Assembly: GCA_950295325.1 (NCBI GenBank)
Contig: OX485805.1
Location: forward strand, 28,757,501-28,821,500
DNA from: Polytrichum commune
Lineage: Eukaryota > Streptophyta > Polytrichopsida > Polytrichales > Polytrichaceae
Reading direction: 5' to 3'
DNA length: 64,000 nucleotides
The notes beneath the pieces are model-generated. The model saw only the letters and a program-made list of their open reading frames with translations, had not been told where the DNA came from and made no database searches. Of this stretch, positions 1-11,346 are shown one piece after another. The position numbers were made by a program, and so were the translations under genes. Each line of letters opens with the position of its first letter. Positions within the stretch are counted from its first letter, which is position 1.

Positions 1-247
1 TGTGCATCCGATGTGGAATAAATTCATGTTTGAATCTCTGCTTAGTCGTGACCTCAGACCTATGGCACCCTGAACCTGTGCGTTGATGGCTTATTCGTCG
101 GGGCCTCCATTTTTGGAGGTGTCTCCTTAATGTTGCCCACCATTTAGCATCGTGAGTTGAGCTCCAGTGCAGTTCCCGCCTCCCACTCTCCCGTGGAGAA
201 TACTGGCTCCATCAAAGATGACAATAAGTGTCTCCAAGTCCAACCAG

Positions 248-508
248 CTAATTGTTGGGAACTTTCGGTCCGTCTTTACTACTTTGAGCCAGTTTGCATA
301 TATTCAGCCAAAAAGTCAGCCATTTTTCACTAGGTTCTTGAACGTTCACTGGAAGTTTCTCAAACTCATCCGCCTTAAGGTCTTGTGAATGGCGGACAGT
401 ACAGTAAGATTGGTACACACTGCGTTGATTTGCACGCATGGTAGAGAAGATTGCATAGGACTGGGCCATTTTATGGTACATGACTGCACGATTTACAGCT
501 AAAACCAT
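248..508 (-). CDS. unrecognised 86-codon ORF, possible exon
   Basis: An open frame of about 86 residues from an ATG at 508 to a stop at 248. It has a short hydrophobic start (MVLAVNRAV) followed by a polar, fairly ordinary composition with KWLTFWLNICK near the end. I recognise no family. It lies downstream of the truncated SWIM gene on the same strand, so it could be a 3' exon of that gene or chance. It does not contain the missing Cys-x-His half of the zinc finger. Confidence is low because ORFs of this size arise by chance here. Confidence 0.2.
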   Translation of the reverse strand: MVLAVNRAVMYHKMAQSYAIFSTMRANQRSVYQSYCTVRHSQDLKADEFEKLPVNVQEPSEKWLTFWLNICKLAQSSKDGPKVPNN

Positions 509-827
509 CAGTACACCAACCACAACACAAGCGAAAAAGTCAAGTCAGTAATTGCATTCCGGTTGCTTGTTCTCCTTCGATATTCACATCTTGTTCATAA
601 TTACAAGAGAGGAAATTAGTATTGGAGCGCGCAGCACTGCGAACACCGATGCATTCAATGAAGGAATGGCATGTACTCCAAACACGCGTGGAACATATAC
701 ATGTACACTCGTATTTTCATTCGGCACTCAATGGAAATTGCAAGTGTAGCATGATTTCACGTTTGGCGCAACACCCCACAAAACAGTGGTCAAAAGAACC
801 GCAATAGAAAAACGACTGTGGTTTTTT

Positions 828-1857
828 TTAACCATGTTTTCTACTAGTGTTTCCCAATGCATGAGAGGACATTTTCGTGAAATCCGGGCATGTGCAATGC
901 GGGATGTCGCCAATTGTGACATGGTAGGTGATATCCTGCTTGGAGACAATGTTGATTATCACTCCAAAGTCCGGATATGGAATGGCAGTGACCCCAACCA
1001 CATAGTAACCCTCCATGAGTCCGGCGCTCTCCCATTTGTCTTTGTGATCCGCTAGCGGTGCTGTTGGATTACGACGCACTGTCTTCCCAAACCTGAATGT
1101 AGGGTGGGCGTCCGGGTTTGGTGGCATAGAAAAATGCGAGCGAGGGATGGGGAGAGTTGCGATTGTTGAAAGCCTACGACGAGGGGACAATGCCTCCCTC
1201 TGCTGTAGTTGAAATCCAGCATCTTCAAGTGCCAAAACCTCCTCTCGCGATAGATTGGTACCTATTTTCACCGGCCACGTGTTGGGTACTATAGGCCAGT
1301 CCAACACATATTTCTTCTTACTGCCACTCACACAACGTTTGATGTCGTCAGGGCAAAACCAAAATTCATACTCCACATTGTTGGGAGAGCGAAATTCCTT
1401 CATGAGCCCTTTGTATGTTGGAGTAGGTGTGCCATGTTTTCCAGTCCCGACTTTGGCATTGCACATAGTCCCTGTGATGGCCTGCAGTGCCCAACATCGT
1501 TTGGCTGAGTTGGGTGGTAATCTTGCAATGTGCCACTTGGAAGCAAGACAATCAGTCTCTAACACGGATGTAGTATGAGCCACATCATGAATTGCAGAAC
1601 TCAACGATTTCTCTATGCGTTGACGAGTTGCTCGGGTGTTGGGACGAGGAATGGAATAGTTCACTTTGTCGGGTCCATGAGAATCACAATCAGCACCCGG
1701 TGGTAGGTTGAGTTTGCGTTTGGTGGAACCAAAGAGCTCTGACCCTTCCAATACACAATCTCTAGTGTTGACGTCTTCTGCCCCTGGATAAGACTTCATG
1801 GCATCGGCCAACATTTTTGGATCTCCACACCTGGCAGCCGCTTTGAATTTCAAGGAT
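828..1857 (-). CDS. SWIM zinc-finger domain protein, partial at both ends
   Basis: The frame is open from the assembly gap at 1858 down to a stop at 828, giving at least 341 residues. No ATG supports a start, so the N-terminus is probably inside or beyond the gap. The C-terminal part reads GYYVVGV...YHVTIGDIPHCTCPDFTKM, the first half of a SWIM zinc finger (CxC, then normally CxH about 10-20 residues on). SWIM domains bind zinc and occur in MULE transposases, FAR1-type regulators and related DNA-binding proteins. Here the second half is missing: after SSHALG the frame reads NTSRKHG and stops. No GT donor directly follows the expected junction, so this is either a decayed copy or a gene with an unusual splice. 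Upstream residues contain a Trp/Cys-rich block (EYEFWFCPDDIKRC) typical of a folded domain I cannot name. A transposase-derived origin is an inference. Confidence 0.6.
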
Positions 1858-2057
1858 NNNNNNNNNNNNNNNNNNNNNNNNNNNNNNNNNNNNNNNNNNN
1901 NNNNNNNNNNNNNNNNNNNNNNNNNNNNNNNNNNNNNNNNNNNNNNNNNNNNNNNNNNNNNNNNNNNNNNNNNNNNNNNNNNNNNNNNNNNNNNNNNNNN
2001 NNNNNNNNNNNNNNNNNNNNNNNNNNNNNNNNNNNNNNNNNNNNNNNNNNNNNNNNN
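1858..2057. other. assembly gap, 200 N
   Basis: Exactly 200 undetermined bases, a size often used as a placeholder. The gap cuts the SWIM gene, so its true length and 5' exons are unknown. Confidence 0.99.
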
Positions 2058-2189
2058 TTAAATTCCTTAATCTTCACATAACAGATCCCCACTAATCCCT
2101 ACATTCATTCACGTCAATACCAAATACAAAGCCAAGTGAATTCCTTGGGCCATGTCCTCAAGATTGGCTGGCAAAGGAAAGAAAGACAA

Positions 2190-2573
2190 CTCCGGTGTTG
2201 CCACTCTGGTGTTGATTATGGTGTTGCTTCATTTTCGAGCTGGTCTAAATCTATATGTACTCCCGAAATGGGCATAACGAGAATTAGAGGGTTCCTGATA
2301 ACTATTGCATCCATTTGAAGATGGACACTTTGAATGTGCGCAGACAAGCCATCCAAGACCTATGTCCCTTAGGAAAGGTCTAGTTGGTTCCCACATACTT
2401 GGTTTAAAATATTAGGTTCGCCTGAATACTCCCACTTTGATTGGGTAAATCATAGGTGGTGGGGTGCATTAGAAATCAAGTGCTAGGAAGGTCACCCATC
2501 CGAGTACTATTCCAACCTAATCAACCTCAGAGTTCCCATGGAATCCAGGTGAAAGCCTTGTAATCAAGCGACC
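2190..2573 (-). mobile_element. 5S-rRNA-headed SINE-like repeat, copy 1
   Basis: Read on the minus strand, 2573-2461 resembles a whole 5S rRNA gene. Recognisable pieces are GGAACTCTGAGGTT, ATAGTACTCGGATGGGTGAC (the 5S box C region, well kept) and a 3' end around GCACCCC. The similarity to the second copy at 53.63-53.99 kb continues past the 5S part through a non-5S body (ACCACCTATG... to about 2190). A 5S head joined to an unrelated shared body is the architecture of SINE3-type retroposons, which are transcribed by RNA polymerase III from the internal 5S promoter. No poly(A) tail or clear target duplication is visible. The alternative is a duplicated 5S pseudogene with flank. Confidence 0.55.
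2461..2573 (-). pseudogene. 5S rRNA-derived sequence
   Basis: About 113 bases alignable by eye to plant 5S rRNA end to end. The box C motif GGATGGGTGACC is intact, while the box A region is substituted (GTTGATTAGGTTGG against the usual GTTAAGCGTGCTTGG). Divergence is too high for a functional rRNA. It forms the head of the SINE-like repeat. Confidence 0.6.
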
Positions 2574-3010
2574 TTGTTGGTTGTTACATAATTAGCACAT
2601 AATTGATTAGAGAATACTACGGAGAGGTTAATAAATACTATTTTGTCCATTCTTGAAATGAGGCAAAACAAAACCCCCCAAAATATTCAATGCATTCTTC
2701 TAACAAGAACAAATCTATTACTAACCTAGTGAAGACCCTAGGTCTCATACCACATCATGAATTTCAAAGAGAAGATGGTAGACTCTTATACAAACTAGTA
2801 GTGACATTGGGCATATAGGCAAAGCGTTGTGGAAAAGCATTAGCTATGGTTGCACAAAAATTATGTAGCTTCATGCCCCAAACATGGTTCACCAAAGTTG
2901 AATTCAATGATGTGGCATTTCTAACATATTGTGGACATGTGGGTGGCTTTTGACGTGCTATTAGCTAAAACCATGAAGAGGGGATGTAATCATAAACCAT
3001 CCGGTCACCA
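2574..3010. other. no gene seen
   Basis: AT-rich sequence without a supportable reading frame or repeat I can match elsewhere in the window. Confidence 0.6.
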
Positions 3011-3251
3011 CCAATGAACCGGGAGAAGTACCAACCGCTAGTTAATATAGATAAAGTGGTTGAGCTTGAGGCATAATCGGTTGAAGTTCAAGACACGATC
3101 TAGGAAAATTACCCATCATTTTAGGGGAACCTATAGAATATACCTTCAATAACTCAAGAAATTCCGAAAGATCACAACATGTAACCATATGGACTTGGAA
3201 ACACTAGGGTTTTGACTGATTATTATGCCCAAACATCCTCCCTGGACATGG
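3011..3251 (+). mobile_element. hAT-like MITE (CARTG/CGGGGAGA family), copy
   Basis: A 241-bp member of the dispersed family. It starts CCAATGAACCGGGAGAAGTA and ends ATCCTCCCTGGACATGG. The internal blocks ATCGGTTGAAGTTCAAGAC and GATCACAACATGTAACC are shared with the other copies. Its flanks show no intact 8-bp duplication, so it is an old or rearranged insertion. Confidence 0.7.
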
Positions 3252-5578
3252 CTTTGTATGACACCTTTATGGTTATGGTTAAAATCAGAGGACCTGTCTA
3301 TTTGAAGGTAACATGGGAACTAAGTTCTAAAATAATTAGATCCCATTTGTACAAGTGCAGGTGAAAGGAGCCTCGTATTCATTGCAAATGAGAGGGGGGG
3401 ATTATGAAGGAGCTGCTCATCGCTCTTGTGATTGCAACGATTGGAAGTTAAAGTCGTGAGTTCGGAAGCTAAAGAAGACAGAGATGCTCACATGACCTGT
3501 CGGTGCATGGAAATTAAAGTTTTGATTAAGCACTCCATTTATGCCGGTCGCACGTGTCCTCTATTTCTCGTCGTCGGATTAAGGGGTATGGCATTTCGGC
3601 TCTTATCTTGTGACAAGGAAACTTATTAGGCTTGCCGAAGTCGCCCTTGCTATCTTTACTACTCTCGTACCATGCTCTTTCATAACTTTGATACTTTTAA
3701 TGTTGGAAGATATATGCCATGTGGGATTTAATAGTTAACTTCCCCACTAATGTGGTGGTAACACCGAGAACGTTGGTTTTGAGAATTATGAGAAATTTAG
3801 GCGAGATTGAACAACCATTAGAGTTGTTGTAAAGTCTTTGGATCAAACTTAAGTGAGTTGGCTAAAAGGTGAGTTTATCATTTTGAGAAATTAAATTAAC
3901 ATGCTTAAAGAGTAGGGCAGGGCTATAAAAAAACTGACTTTCTAGTTTGTCATTCTGGAATTAGTGAGCTAAAGTGATATTTCATATGTCGAGCTAGGAT
4001 TTGAGGTGGTGGAATCCATTGATCAACCCTTATTTTAGATCTTTGAGTTCTTTCAAAAAAACCCTACATTGAAAGAGTGTCACCCAACTTTCAAAATGAG
4101 ATTCCAACACAAAAGAGGTAAAGAATTCTCAACAGAAGGCTCTCTCAAGGAGGAACCAAATTCCTAGTTTGATCCTCTAGTTTGAGGGACTTTGGTGAAT
4201 AACTCTGTTTTTCATAATGGGTAACATTGCACATTATGTGAGATGAAATGGTATATCTTTGGCATCATGTGATATTCATTGAAGACATTCCATGAATAAT
4301 CCACATTTAGTTGAGATTCCCCCCCCCTCAAAACCAATTTATGTCCTTGTGAAGTTCGACGCTATGTGGACAGTGGGCAACAACAACCTCCTTTATCATA
4401 GGTCAAAATTTTGAATCATTTGGAACAATCGTGCGCCCCATGTTGGCTTAGGTTTAATCATGCGTGGGTTGTTCAGTGACCCATCAAGTTGGAGTCTTGT
4501 GGTTCCATTGGGTTTATCCAAAAGCATAAAATTCCCGCTCTGCTTTTTGGGTCTTGATGGCCTTGTATGTTTGTTTTGGCAATGAAAGTAAATCTTATTA
4601 AAACATTTGTTTCATAAAATAGAGGCTCACATAAACTTAAGACACGTGAGCCTTAAAGAACATTGATCGTAAAGTGGTCCAAATATTCTCAAATGTAGTA
4701 CATTTCTTCATTTTAAGAGTATGTTACGTTGGTAAGTTAGCCTGGGGTGACTTTACATTAGGGTCCGGGTCCAAGTCCAAGAAACTTGCCAAGGTCTAAA
4801 ACACCCCTTAACAGACCCTACTTCCATACTCAAGACTGAAATTAATCTATCCAAGGTTTCTCAAACTAGGGGGAGCATTTTCATGAGTGAGGACCGTCGA
4901 GATATGGTGCTAAAGTGATGCCACATTACCGCCACTTCATTTTGTTCATACTAGGCTTAGTGTAAACTCCTTGGGTCCAAAAACCATTGCTCTCAACCAA
5001 TAGGATTGCTACATTATGAAGGTTTCATAATCATAGACCCTAGTGTAAATCCACCCTTAAGGTATGCGGGTGTTATGCGGTTACTTTTCATAACCAAACA
5101 CCTAAACTTGATTGGTGTGTGATTCGGTGAGGATCTTTAAAGAACCAATGCCATTCAATCAAAGACACATAACATTTACAAGAGATTGGACAGTCACTGC
5201 ATCTTCAAACTTGGAAAACTACCCCACACCCAACAGTGACTCACACAATTGCGAGCCACACTTAACATGTCTTTAGTTAGTTAAAATGATTCAACAAACA
5301 TGCACTTGGACAACTGCGGTAACTCAACCAGGGGAGGCCTGATTCTCAATCGCACTGGATTATCTAATGCACTTCAACACATAATATTGTGAAGACATAA
5401 ATCCGATGAATAGAACCAGATGGTCCGTCTGAACAAGAAAAAACTAGCCGCACATCCCACCCACACACCAAGTTGGTACAATTCTTTGTGGTTTATAGAA
5501 GTTACATCAGGCATTGGACCTTATGACTCTCAGAGGATAAAGATGACTCAGGTTCACTGCAGCCAATTAGAGCGGTGT
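3252..5578. other. no gene seen, AT-rich
   Basis: More than 2 kb with only short scattered frames, poly-C and poly-G runs (for example near 3395 and 4320) and no recognisable element. Nothing supports a gene. Confidence 0.6.
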
Positions 5579-5619
5579 GAGCGAGCGAGCGAGCGAGGGA
5601 GGGAGGGAGGGAGGGAGGA
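5579..5619. repeat. simple repeat (GAGC)n/(GAGG)n
   Basis: A tetranucleotide tract that shifts from GAGC units to GAGG units. It lies inside a 144-codon frame that it artificially lengthens. Confidence 0.95.
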
Positions 5620-5826
5620 GCATGGCAGCAGGCGACTCCAGTGCGATGGAATGCGAGGGGAGGGACTAGTAGACTCATCCGGATGTGAACTCCTGCTGAT
5701 CAACACCAGTGCAATGGCAGATGATAGTAATGAGAATATTTTCTTGGATCGGCCATCGCCTTCCCAACTGTCCTCGCAGAATCATCAGGCCGATTGCCTT
5801 GCCTTTGCCTTCCATTCCTGCGCACT

Positions 5827-5849
5827 GACAGACAGACAGACAGACAGAC
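5827..5849. repeat. simple repeat (GACA)n
   Basis: Uninterrupted GACA units. A second GACA tract lies in intron 1 of the dioxygenase gene near 58.22 kb. Confidence 0.95.
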
Positions 5850-5861
5850 GATAGAAGTCTA

Positions 5862-6581
5862 AGGTTGAGGCATCTATAACCCATAAAGTAAGAGAGTTTG
5901 ATCTGTTTAGGAGGAGTAATAGCTGGGGGTTATTTTTCTTGCGTAGAGAAACAAATGTTAAGGAGGATGCAAATTCTTTCAATTTTTTTTTTCTCATGAA
6001 TATGGAAATTGCTACAAATTTTGAAGCGGTAAAGTTTTTGGGAACGCACATTCGATCTATAGATTAAACATGTAACCGCTCATTTACATGCTAATGATTG
6101 GCTACGATAGTCGTCAAAATGTTTATGAGGGTAATCGATCACAAGCCGCTAGCATGTAAGGTCGAGGCATCTATAGTCAATGAGGGTCCATTTAACCACT
6201 CACTAGGGTCATGTAATGCCGACATGGATGAGATCTATATTCTTTTAGGCGAATGGAGTTAAGGTTTTGTGGTGGTATATTGTAATTGATTATCCTCATA
6301 AGAGTTTTGAGAACTGCCATAGCCAAGCATTAGTATTTAAATGAGCGGTTGCGGGTAAACCTTTAGATTGATTGTGTGTTCCCCTAAACTTTACCGCTTC
6401 AAAATTTGTAGCAATTTCTATATTCCTGAAAAAAGAAGGTTATATATATATATATATATAGGTGGGCATTCTCCTTAGAATATGATTCTCTTCGCAAGAA
6501 AAACAATCCTCCACCATTACTCCCCTCCTAAACATATGCAAACTCTCTTATTTTATCAATTATAGGTGCCTCGACCTTCAA
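5862..6581 (+). mobile_element. GGTCGAGG MITE pair: partial inverted copy plus full copy
   Basis: The segment 6161-6581 begins GGTCGAGGCATCTATAG and ends CTATAATTG-like sequence followed on the plus strand by ATAGGTGCCTCGACC, so its ends are inverted repeats. About 300 bases just before it (5862-6160) are an inverted partial copy of the same sequence: GTTTAGGAGGAGTAATAG and GGAAATTGCTACAAATTTTG reappear reversed in the right half. The pair can fold back on itself. Further single copies lie at 19.51, 30.15 and 61.12-61.49 kb. A TA microsatellite (6440-6460) sits inside. No coding capacity; the superfamily is undetermined. Confidence 0.7.
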
Positions 6582-6728
6582 CCTTATTTGCCTGCAAAAT
6601 ATAAAATATTTTTATCCATGTCTACATTACAAGTACCCTAAAATAATGAGGAGTTAAGTGGACGTGATCGATTGTGAATACCTCGACCCTATCGCGGCCT
6701 TTGAGTTCCCTTGCACTTACACTTTTGC

Positions 6729-6875
6729 ATAACATTCCTGAGCTAATAAGATGTGTTCAGTGACCTAACAATACTTGAGAGAATAAAGACTCCGGATGTT
6801 GGAATACCACTGTTTCTGACTGAATCTGAAGTCACAGCAGCTGAACAGAGCTCATCAGCAGCTGAGTAATGTTAT
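6729..6875. mobile_element. MITE, CATTACTCAG family, copy 1
   Basis: A 147-bp segment starting ATAACATTCCTGAGCTAAT and ending AGCTGAGTAATGTTAT, so the ends are inverted repeats. Related copies are at 27.61 and 31.96 kb, with ends ATAACATTACTTAGCTGATG and CTCATCAGTTGAGTAATG. No target duplication could be fixed. Confidence 0.55.
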
Positions 6876-6879
6876 AGAT

Positions 6880-7930
6880 GTGGACATCCCCAGGGGCTGG
6901 GCCTTAACTTAATCCTACTACTACTTCTACTTCCTCCTCCTTGCTGGGCAGCATCGATCTCCTGCATCCGGAGAGATGGCCATGGGATCGATGATGGGTA
7001 CGGTGATGGGTCGCACCAGCTTCATGAGACACTGGGCAGTTCCCATTGCCAGTCAACAATCGTGGTGGCTCATAATTCGTTAACTGTGGTGGTGATGATG
7101 CTTTGGTGATCGGACCGCTCGCTTACTTCCATGAAGCTTTTAATGTCCGTTCTGGCGACGAAGTGATAGTTGGTGTTAAATTGCGTCGCCTTGCAGCAGC
7201 GCGTACGGTTGCCCCTTCAGCTGGCCTAGTAGCATTTCATCTTCTCAGGTATGTGACTCCATCACCACGACTTCATAATAGTGTTGCTTGAGTCGTCATT
7301 TGCGGTGCTGGCGTCAGTTGTGATCATAAATGGAGTGAGTCCGGCCAGGTGAAGTGATCGAGGGTAAGACTTGGGTGTGATTTTGTTTTACTGGGTGACG
7401 AAGGGTGGATGGATACGCGTATGAACTGCCAGGAAGTTAAGTGTCTTGAGAGTGTTAAAAGTGGAGGAGTTACTCTGGTGCTACTATGAAGCAGATTTCA
7501 TCACAGGAGCCATGGGCTATGGTTATGCATTTCTGAATGCAAGCGACAGTACCCCCTGACAGATGTGTGCATGCATGTGTTCCTCTGATCCTGAAAGAAA
7601 TTTGGTCTCCTTGTCAATTACAAGTTGGGAACGATAACATTCGGATGTTATATGGAGTTTTGGAATTGGGGAATTGCAAACAAATCTCTGAGGAAGGACC
7701 TGCATACGTTTATGTTCCCCTTGATGGATCGCCGCTGACAGTAATTGGCCTCGTGTGACCCAAGTGATCCTTGAGGAAGTGAATTTCCCATTTGTGAATT
7801 ATGCTGCGAAGAAACTCTGTCCTCCTCTTCACCCATCTTCCAGGTGAACAATCCTTCCTCTTTGCCTCGCTGGAGCAGTTGACATAGACTTACTCGCACG
7901 ACTTTGTAGAGAGATTGTAGGTTTAGGTCA
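6880..7930. other. GC-richer exon-like segment, no gene model
   Basis: The base composition and codon-like texture differ from the AT-rich surroundings. An ATG at 6976 opens a 35-codon frame (MAMGSMMGTVMGRTSFMRHWAV...), and a second frame at 7085-7250 reads VRSGDEVIVGVKLRRLAAARTV and reaches a possible donor (CAG|GTATGT). The two frames are offset and I could not join them convincingly. It may be the remains or 5' part of a gene, or promoter sequence. No family is recognised. Confidence 0.2.
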
Positions 7931-8659
7931 AATGATTGCTGCATATCAAATCCTCATCTCCTTAAGGAATGAAGTAACTGTGCTTATGCTTCTTTCCAGT
8001 AATTATTATTCTAAGCTGGCAAATCTAGTAGACTCGTTTACTTCCTGATACTATCCAATCAACGCAACTGATAATCAGTGCAATGCCGTCAATCTTTACA
8101 TGCATAATCATAATATCTGCCCTGCTCTCCAATTTCTAAATTCAAGAGACATAAGCCTGTCAATATCAGTGGCAGCCATCGCTTATTCGGTAATGTGGTT
8201 ACTTACTTGACTGTAAGTATATATTGTTATCAGATCTTGTCACCTTCAGTTGTTAGTACATCAGTGGCCCAGCCTTCAGCTTTGTAGCTCGTGTGCAAAG
8301 AAAACATTACATAAACATTCTTGCAAACTGTTGCAGGAAACGACGGTGGACAAATTTGGCAGGCACCATCCTGAATCAGGACGTGTGTGCAGACTGCTTT
8401 TGAGGATTAAAACTACAGCTGGTTCGATCGGCTCATGTACTGCTGCAAAAGCCAATTCAAGAACTGGTGACACTCTTTGAAACACACAACGAACTGATTT
8501 CATGCTTGAGATCAAACTACAAACTTGGAAGGACTCTCGATTCCTTTCCATAAAACAATTTTCTTTGCTAGTTATCATTCTTTGTCAGACTGGGAATTTT
8601 TTTTGCCATTATGTACCTACGTGTTTGCCAGTCACAACTGCTTCAAAACTAGTAAGCAA
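7931..8659. other. no gene seen
   Basis: Only short frames on both strands. None has a motif that I recognise. Confidence 0.5.
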
Positions 8660-8778
8660 AATTTTAGGTTTAGGTCAAATTCTCCATAGCCAGTTCATTA
8701 TGTATACTAGACTCTTACAGTATGTTAAAAAAAAACTTCTTGGTATTAAAGTGATTATATTGACCTAAACCTAAAATT
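8660..8778. mobile_element. 119-bp MITE with perfect 19-bp inverted ends
   Basis: The left end AATTTTAGGTTTAGGTCAA and the right end TTGACCTAAACCTAAAATT are exact inverted complements enclosing 81 AT-rich bases. The half-telomeric look (TTTAGG) is a property of the inverted end, not a telomere array. No target duplication is obvious. Confidence 0.6.
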
Positions 8779-9597
8779 GGTTACTGCAGCAGATTTATCC
8801 TCAAAGGAGATGATTGCCTCATTGACTGATAAATTTTCAAAATGGGTAGAGCTAGCAGCAGCCCTATCCTTTTGGTGTGTGTCGCGGAGGTTGTTTAGAG
8901 GCCCTTTGGAGAGGTGTTTGCAAAGTAATTCGGATTAGCGAAGCCATGGCCGAATATGGTGGGTGATGCTCACCTGCCATATTCAGTTGGGGCAAGGCCA
9001 TTTCACTGGTTCAACGGATTGTGGCAGCGCCAGATTTCTACATTCCACATAGTGGAGTGTTTGCCTGTTTTCTGAAGGCAAATTTACCCAATACTTTATT
9101 GGATTGTTGTATATAGTTTTCATTTTTCAGTTCTACAAACAATTGATTAGTATTCGCAGATTTTTCTTTGAAATAACGATTACATTAAAGCTAGATGAGT
9201 GTTAATCCTAGAAAATTTGTTTGAGGGTTTTGAGATATTAAGCATTTTGCACAAGCATATGGATCCATCACAGATGGCAACACTGACAAAAAGAATGTAA
9301 TTTGAGGAACCTTGCTCTGAGTACACCAAAATGAGTACCAGAATAATTGAATTCTATTGGAGAATCATGAGCATTCAGCTCAAAAAAAGCTTTTAAATGC
9401 GGATCTGTTCTACTTTGCACACCCTAATTTGCACGACAGCAGGAGCAATATGTATGGGCATAGGTCTGTTGTGCATCATATTTCAATTACAAGTAATAAA
9501 CTTATTGATCTCTACTCACATGGCTACTTTGAACCATCGAGTAAAAGGCGAAGAATTGCAGGTATGAAAGGAAAGTAGTTACTGTAGTTGGAGTTAC
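8779..9597. other. no supportable gene
   Basis: A 73-codon frame at 9357-9578 (ending SSKRRRIAGMKGK) lies just upstream of the LINE remnant and could belong to it. I see no motif in it. Confidence 0.45.
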
Positions 9598-10570
9598 ATG
9601 TTGGGAACTCAAGTCACATTTATTCAAGACTTTGGTGCTTCCAACTTTCACATATGGCACTGAAATTTGGGGAGGTGACTTGAAAACTCTCATTGGAAGG
9701 TTTTCAAGAAGGGCATGAAGATACACATGATGTCTTGCGTCAAGTGTGTTCTTCAACAACCTATCATATTTTGTTGATTAAATCTGGAGAACTCCCATGA
9801 AATTATACACTTTAAAGCTAACTTTGAGTTTTCAACAACAACTTTCCAACCTACCCTCCTCTTGGTTAGCCAGTCAAGCATTCTCACTTTCTTGTCACCT
9901 TGCTGAACAAGGGGCAAACACCTCGCGTAAATCTACAACCATGTGGAAACCATCATGGGGACAACCCAACAATGTCAAAAATCACATTTGATAATATCAA
10001 AGAGGCTTTTCTTGCTAAAGAGTGGAAGTCTTCCCATCTCTTGGGAAGAAACTACATAACCTACATGTCAAGGATTTTGTCCAATATGAATGTGAATTGT
10101 ACTTGACACAACCATTGACACCATCACAACGCAAGATCATTGCCCCCTCACCGTACCTTGAATAATGGACTTGCCATCGAAATTGGACAATGCTCAACTA
10201 TCCCTATCTCTAGCAATAATAGACTATGCCACTTTTCCTCTTATAATGCAATTGAAAATGAGGCACACTTTGTGTTGGAGTGTCCCCTATATAACTCCAT
10301 CAGAAGTATGTTTCACTCTCTATTTGAAAAGATAGTATAAGGAAGCCTCAAGTCTTTCTTTCAATTAAACCAACAAGTTGATATTAGCCTGAGTCTACCG
10401 CACGGAGACCAGCGCATGCACCACTCTAAGGAACTAGCCAGTTTGACACCACCCTCATGTATCTTTAGTCCCATAAGCCTTTCGGCTTCCCATACTTCTA
10501 AAATCAATTTCAATTCATTGAGGGTCAAGTCACTGGTAACCTGTGAAGCAATACAACAAAGGCTAGTTTT
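9598..10570 (+). mobile_element. LINE retrotransposon ORF2 3' remnant (copy in segment A)
   Basis: Translations in shifting frames read LPTFTYGTEIWGGDLKN, then KITFDNIKEAFLAKEW, then LAIEIGQCSTIPI...NNRLCHFSSYN and ENEAHFVLECPLYN. This order matches the region after the reverse transcriptase in plant LINEs, where a zinc-binding-like C-x2-C...H...C motif follows. Here the second cysteine is replaced (CHFS). Several frameshifts show that it is dead. The last 640 bases recur in copy B, and the 3' end recurs again at 46.69-46.86 kb, which fixes the common 3' tail. The reverse transcriptase core itself is absent. Confidence 0.7.
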
Positions 10571-10977
10571 GTAAGGAAAGTGAAGGGAGAGTAAAACAGT
10601 CTAGAAGTAAAGAGATCCTCTTCTTGGTCGAGGCAATGTCAACATTTGAAGTAAGCAATGTAGTTACACCAGGAGTGGTTTGAGCTATAAAATTAGTGAA
10701 ACTAAAATAAATTTAGTTGCAAACAAGGCAAAGCAAGCTGTTATCAAAGGGTGCAGCTCAAATTACCTATGTGTGCAGCTTGGGTGATGCATTTATACTA
10801 ACATCAACAGTCTTTTGTCTCATCATATATATATATACATCAAAAGCATGCAAACATACAGAAGCTACACAAAACATACAACTTTCAATTAAGTCAATGG
10901 TTAAATTTGCACATCAAAGACATATGCCAATTGGATCTACTGCTTATAGCAACCCCAAACACACCAGTCGAGTGCAC

Positions 10978-11210
10978 CTATGTCCGGGGAGAACCAGCAG
11001 TTAGTTACAGATGAACCGCTTGAGTTTGAGGAATAACCGGTTGAAGTTCGAGACTTCAGGAGAATTACCGATCAATTTAGAGGAATCTATAGAAGAATAT
11101 ACCTCAAATGAATGAAAGCAAAACCGGAAGATGATGTCAACATGTAACTGGCTGGATTTAGAATCGCTAGAATCTTGACCGGCTATGCCCAAAAACTTCC
11201 CGGGCAACTG
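10978..11210 (+). mobile_element. hAT-like MITE with 8-bp target duplication
   Basis: The 233-bp element runs CTATGTCCGGGGAGAACC...CTTCCCGGGCAACTG. It is flanked by GAGTGCAC on both sides (10970-10977 and 11211-11218). AACCGGTT-like motifs lie near its 5' end. An 8-bp duplication is the hallmark of hAT transposition. The same insertion is present in copy B, so it predates the segmental duplication. Confidence 0.8.
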
Positions 11211-11346
11211 GAGTGCACTGAACTTCCAACAGACTTGGTGACCATTAGCCAGTAGACTTGCGAACTATCAGCAATTGTAGGGGCTTTTCTTCTTCTTTTT
11301 TCTTCTTTTTTTGACATGCCATTCGTCATTTATTCATTACTAGAGC

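Noticed and set aside
1255-1578. 107-codon plus-strand ORF
   Set aside because: Antisense of the SWIM gene; no independent support.
5420-5854. 144-codon plus-strand ORF
   Set aside because: Lengthened by GAGC/GAGG and GACA simple repeats; no motif.
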